Shown: one piece after another, positions 61,222-64,000 of the stretch
Layout of the letters: each line of letters opens with the position of its first letter
How positions within the stretch are numbered: the first letter of the stretch is position 1
Assembly (NCBI GenBank): GCA_022821495.1
Contig: JAJEDN010000061.1
Coordinates: 1-64,000, forward strand
Origin: Candidatus Poribacteria bacterium
GTDB taxonomy: Bacteria > Poribacteria > WGA-4E > WGA-3G
DNA length: 64,000 nucleotides
Direction: 5' to 3'
The notes under the pieces: model-generated
What the model was told of the DNA's origin: nothing
The model's database searches: none
What the model saw: only the letters and a program-made list of their open reading frames with translations
Position numbers and translations under genes: made by a program

Positions 61222-62853
61222 TTAAGAATCTCGAAGCAGTTCTTGGAGCAATTCTGTTGATTCGTGGCGTTTGAGTTTCTCAATGGCTTCAACCTCTATC
61301 TGTCGCACACGTTCCCTGCTGATTCGGAGTTTGTCTCCGATGTCCGCCAAGGTGTACTCCGTATTGTCGATCAAGCCGTATCGCAAGATGATTACCTGCG
61401 TTTCACGGGGATTGAGGGTCCTGTTAAGGATCTCGGTGATCACCTCAATTTTGGCATAATCAATCAGGTAACTTTCTGGTGTAATTTGCGATTGATCCGG
61501 GATGAGTTCAGAAAACGAACCGTCCGACGAATCTTCATTAATGGGTGCATCAAGGGGCACAGGATCCCTTGTAGCGTTGAAGATCTCGGAGACCTTTTTT
61601 TCTGTGAGTTCAACTGCGCTTGCGATTTCGGTTGTTGTCGGTTCACGTCCGAGTTCGGTTGTCAGATCCGATTGTGCCTGTTTAATGGCGCGTCGTGCTT
61701 CACCAATATAGCAGGGCACACGGATCATCTGTCCTTGTTGGTCGAGTGCCCGTTTGATAGACTGCATAATCCACCATGTCGCATAAGTGCTAAACCGGAA
61801 TTTGAGGGTGTGATCAAACTTATCCACAGCACGCATCAATCCAAGACTGCCTTCCTGCATCAAGTCGAGGAAAGTCAATGATGTTTTACTGAAATGATGT
61901 TGCTTCGCGATACTTGCGACGAGGCGGAGGTTCGCCTCAACGATTTTCAACTTCGTTCCGTGTGTTACTTGATCTGCTGCTTCTAATTGCTCTGCCAACC
62001 ATTTGATATGCGCGAATTCGTTTCGAACATCTTCCAGCACAAATCGGAGTGCGCGTGGCGAGTTCGTCGTTGCTCGTCCCGGCAACATATCAGGTGGCAA
62101 TTCTTTCAGGAGCGTTTCGATTTCGCATCGAATAACGTCAAACTCCTGAAAAGCGTGCGACTCTTGCGCCTCGTTAAAGGGGATGCGTACGGCATGATCG
62201 TAGTCAGGCACCAGCGGTATTTCGGCAATCGGCATCTCACGATGTTGACCCGATTTCGTTGTGTCTTTATTAAAAGTATTGATACTGCGGCGAATGGTTT
62301 TACGTGCGTATGCCCTGAATTCCGCGCCGCGTTTTGCGTCACCATCGTCAATAGCTTCCAAGAGCCCAAGGCTGCCTGCCTGCATTAATTCGGGTGGCGA
62401 AGTTTCGTCAATATACTTTTTTAGCAGATGTACATTTCCTTGAAAAATTTTCCACCGTGTTTGTTTTAATAAGTCCGCTTTCGCCTCTAATTTCTCCAAT
62501 AAAACGCTGAGTGCTTGTATTTCGGCACGGATTTGACTTATAATTAACCCATGTTCTGATTGTGGGGGCGCAGGTTTGTGGTTGTTTTCTGGAAGATCGT
62601 CTTTCGCAATATTAAGCGAGGCTAACATCCATTCCGGGAATTGGCGCAATAGGGCGGTGAACATCTGGAAACTTTCTTGATATTTTTCAAAAAGGGCACT
62701 TTCTTGTCCAGGATCCAGTAGAGGGGTCTTGGCTATCTTTTGTAAGTAGGCGAAGGTTTCATCTCTTGGCGATTCTGTTGACGGTTCTTCCGTCTCCTCT
62801 TCCTCTGCAAAAATTTCGGGGTCTACCGGATAGGTCGGGTAAAAGTCTTTCAT
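61222..62853 (-). CDS. Sigma-70-family factor with two region-2 modules
   Basis: 543 residues. Region 1.2 is at 33-60. A canonical region 2 is at 305-372 ([35 protein letters not shown]), region 3 at about 375-430, and region 4 at 470-535 ([19 protein letters not shown]). In addition, residues 136-196 repeat the region 2 pattern ([39 protein letters not shown]), without the tryptophans that melt the -10 box. The gene has gaggtgagg before ATG 62853. The intact regions 2-4 should recognise -35/-10 promoters like those in this window; the extra module is unexplained. Confidence 0.86.
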   Translation of the reverse strand: MKDFYPTYPVDPEIFAEEEETEEPSTESPRDETFAYLQKIAKTPLLDPGQESALFEKYQESFQMFTALLRQFPEWMLASLNIAKDDLPENNHKPAPPQSEHGLIISQIRAEIQALSVLLEKLEAKADLLKQTRWKIFQGNVHLLKKYIDETSPPELMQAGSLGLLEAIDDGDAKRGAEFRAYARKTIRRSINTFNKDTTKSGQHREMPIAEIPLVPDYDHAVRIPFNEAQESHAFQEFDVIRCEIETLLKELPPDMLPGRATTNSPRALRFVLEDVRNEFAHIKWLAEQLEAADQVTHGTKLKIVEANLRLVASIAKQHHFSKTSLTFLDLMQEGSLGLMRAVDKFDHTLKFRFSTYATWWIMQSIKRALDQQGQMIRVPCYIGEARRAIKQAQSDLTTELGREPTTTEIASAVELTEKKVSEIFNATRDPVPLDAPINEDSSDGSFSELIPDQSQITPESYLIDYAKIEVITEILNRTLNPRETQVIILRYGLIDNTEYTLADIGDKLRISRERVRQIEVEAIEKLKRHESTELLQELLRDS

Positions 62854-62903
62854 GTCCTCACCTCATCGTAGTCTCGATCTCCAGATCGAAGTATTTTTTG
62901 AAT

Positions 62904-62932
62904 TTGACACATACAGCGAAAATGATTAAAAT
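62904..62932 (+). promoter_or_regulatory. Promoter of the pentapeptide-repeat gene
   Basis: TTGACA (62904-62909), 17-bp spacer, TAAAAT (62927-62932). The transcript would have a leader of about 130 bases before ATG 63072. A palindrome cgatctccagatcg lies just upstream in the divergent gap. Confidence 0.55.
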
Positions 62933-63071
62933 AAGATTTAACTTTTTAGTAGGTATGTGGTATGCTATTAAGTGTAATCTTTAAAATAGATTTTAATATT
63001 AACTCGCAAGTTTAGGGCGTCCCATAGACGAAAAGATTAAACGAACTCGATATAACCATTGGAGGCAGTTA

Positions 63072-63647
63072 ATGGCTCAACTCACACAAGATGAAATTGT
63101 AAAAAGGTGCCAAGCCGGTGAATCCTGTGCTGGTGAAAATCTTGCAAACCTTGATTTAGCGAACCAACCGCTTGCGGGTATTGACCTGTCAGCGGCAGAT
63201 TTGAGCGGTGCCGATCTGAGTAACGCTGACTTAACGGATGCGAATCTAAACGATGCGAATCTTACTGGCGCGAACCTTTCCGGTGCTACGTTGCATCGGA
63301 CGTATCTCGTCGGTTCTAATTTGACGGATACCAACCTTGAGGCAGCGAACTTAGGTGGTGCTTTTCTCAGTGGAAGCCTGCTGTGTGGCACGAACTTTAA
63401 ACGCGCCGATTTGCGTCGTGCTACCCTCGGATGTCCACAATGCGAGGTGCCGGGTCCCTTCGGTTCACTTACCAGTTTCGAGAATGCTAACCTTGAGGCG
63501 GCGATTTTCGGCGAAATCAAGTTGAAAGGCACTGTTTTGCTGGGTGCTAATTGCAAAGATGCCTATCTGTACGAGGTTGATCTCTCTGAAACCGTCTATC
63601 GCGAATCTGATCTTGAAGGTGCTATCACGAAAAAAGGACGAAATTAA
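63072..63647 (+). CDS. Pentapeptide-repeat protein
   Basis: 191 residues. From about residue 25 almost the whole protein consists of A(D/N)Lxx-type pentapeptides (ADLSG ADLSN ADLTD ANLND), forming a right-handed quadrilateral beta-helix. A loop around residues 115-135 (CPQCEVPGPFGS) interrupts the coil with two cysteines. Some such proteins mimic DNA and protect gyrase, but that needs dimer-forming features not recognisable here. Cytoplasmic, no signal. ggagg precedes the ATG. Confidence 0.9.
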   Translation: MAQLTQDEIVKRCQAGESCAGENLANLDLANQPLAGIDLSAADLSGADLSNADLTDANLNDANLTGANLSGATLHRTYLVGSNLTDTNLEAANLGGAFLSGSLLCGTNFKRADLRRATLGCPQCEVPGPFGSLTSFENANLEAAIFGEIKLKGTVLLGANCKDAYLYEVDLSETVYRESDLEGAITKKGRN

Positions 63648-63919
63648 GGTGTTGATCTTTTCAGCGTACTTCGTAGGTGTTTGATCTTTGCGATTCAACG
63701 CGTCCGTACTTTATCTAATAAAGTCGTCCTATAGTCTCGATCACCGGATTGTCTTATGATTCGGGGATTGAGACTTAAACACTTAGTGATACTTACTCAT
63801 TTTCTACTATATGTGACGTTAACAAAACACAAGAGGTTTACCTAAAGTGCATTTTTTTTTCTGATAAATTTTAACCTCTATGTAGGAAAGCCGTGATGAT
63901 AGTACGCGCCCCTACAGTA
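63648..63919. other. Gap between the pentapeptide gene and the window-edge gene
   Basis: AT-rich, no gene found. Contains an imperfect inverted pair gtctcgatcaccgga/tcggggattgagac (about 63735-63774) that may end the pentapeptide transcript. Confidence 0.35.
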
Positions 63920-64000
63920 TCATCTCAATTGCATTTCACAAAGTTTTTTATACAACCCACCTTTTGCTAACAGCGTCTCGTGTGTTCCTGTCTCCAAAAT
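63920..64000 (-). CDS. ABC exporter ATPase, C-terminal end (partial)
   Basis: On the minus strand the last 26 codons before the TGA at 63920-63922 read ILETGTHETLLAKGGLYKKL and then CEMQLR. This is the typical end of ABC exporters of the MsbA/LmrA type (switch-histidine region followed by GTHEELL). The rest of the gene lies beyond the window. Confidence 0.85.
   Translation of the reverse strand: MLETGTHETLLAKGGLYKKLCEMQLR

Overview
The window looks like a chromosomal segment of a Gram-negative bacterium with a moderate base composition. The gene repertoire (two PhyH dioxygenases, a sulfatase, an L-fuconate dehydratase, LamG and CBM9-like secreted proteins, a WD40 protein with a dockerin-like tail, Tat-exported redox enzymes, many dispersed palindromes) resembles what is known of Candidatus Poribacteria and related marine or sponge-associated lineages. 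That placement is an inference from gene content; there is no rRNA here to test it. I saw no tRNA, rRNA or CRISPR array.

Layout. 1-12.7 kb: a sugar-nucleotide epimerase, citramalate synthase, a PBP4-type lipoprotein, a PhyH enzyme, a Tat-exported sulfite oxidase/superoxide dismutase pair, a patatin, and a convergent aldolase/fuconate-dehydratase pair; then a cobalamin adenosyltransferase with an apparently leaderless promoter. 12.8-14.3 kb: a tnpB element with intact nuclease residues and an omegaRNA-like right end, lying directly in front of a lipoprotein gene. 15-27 kb: WD40/dockerin protein, PhyH, a fragment of a malate/lactate dehydrogenase gene, a HAD phosphatase overlapping a thiamine-diphosphate decarboxylase, secreted proteins, a DUF815 ATPase, an aminotransferase and an S66 peptidase.

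27.5-35.2 kb (minus strand): four genes. Two duplicated ~905-residue proteins, each with a kinase-like N-terminal region and an Omp85-type C-terminal barrel, flank a DUF4956 membrane protein and an anchored beta-propeller protein. This is the best candidate for an undescribed envelope system.

38.2-50.0 kb: a composite defence island. A type I restriction-modification operon (hsdM, hsdS, hsdR, small metallopeptidase) is split after hsdM by a transposable element, a twice-broken gene, a small charged protein, a C5 cytosine methyltransferase and a GHKL ATPase with a nuclease-like tail. A second, diverged copy of the hsdM 3' end sits just before hsdS and marks the junction.

50.3-64 kb: a LarA-like protein, UbiA prenyltransferase, sugar isomerase and sulfatase in one direction; a HicAB toxin-antitoxin pair; a glycosyltransferase followed by RecQ; a MacB-type permease; LarC; a sigma-70 factor containing two region-2 modules; a pentapeptide-repeat protein; and the last codons of an ABC exporter at the window edge.

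Two families of small inverted-repeat elements with clean target duplications (17315/39890 and 21751/37170) and three families of palindromes with variable stems but constant flanks are spread through the intergenic DNA. Both copies of the first element family end 7-8 bp before the -35 box of the next gene.
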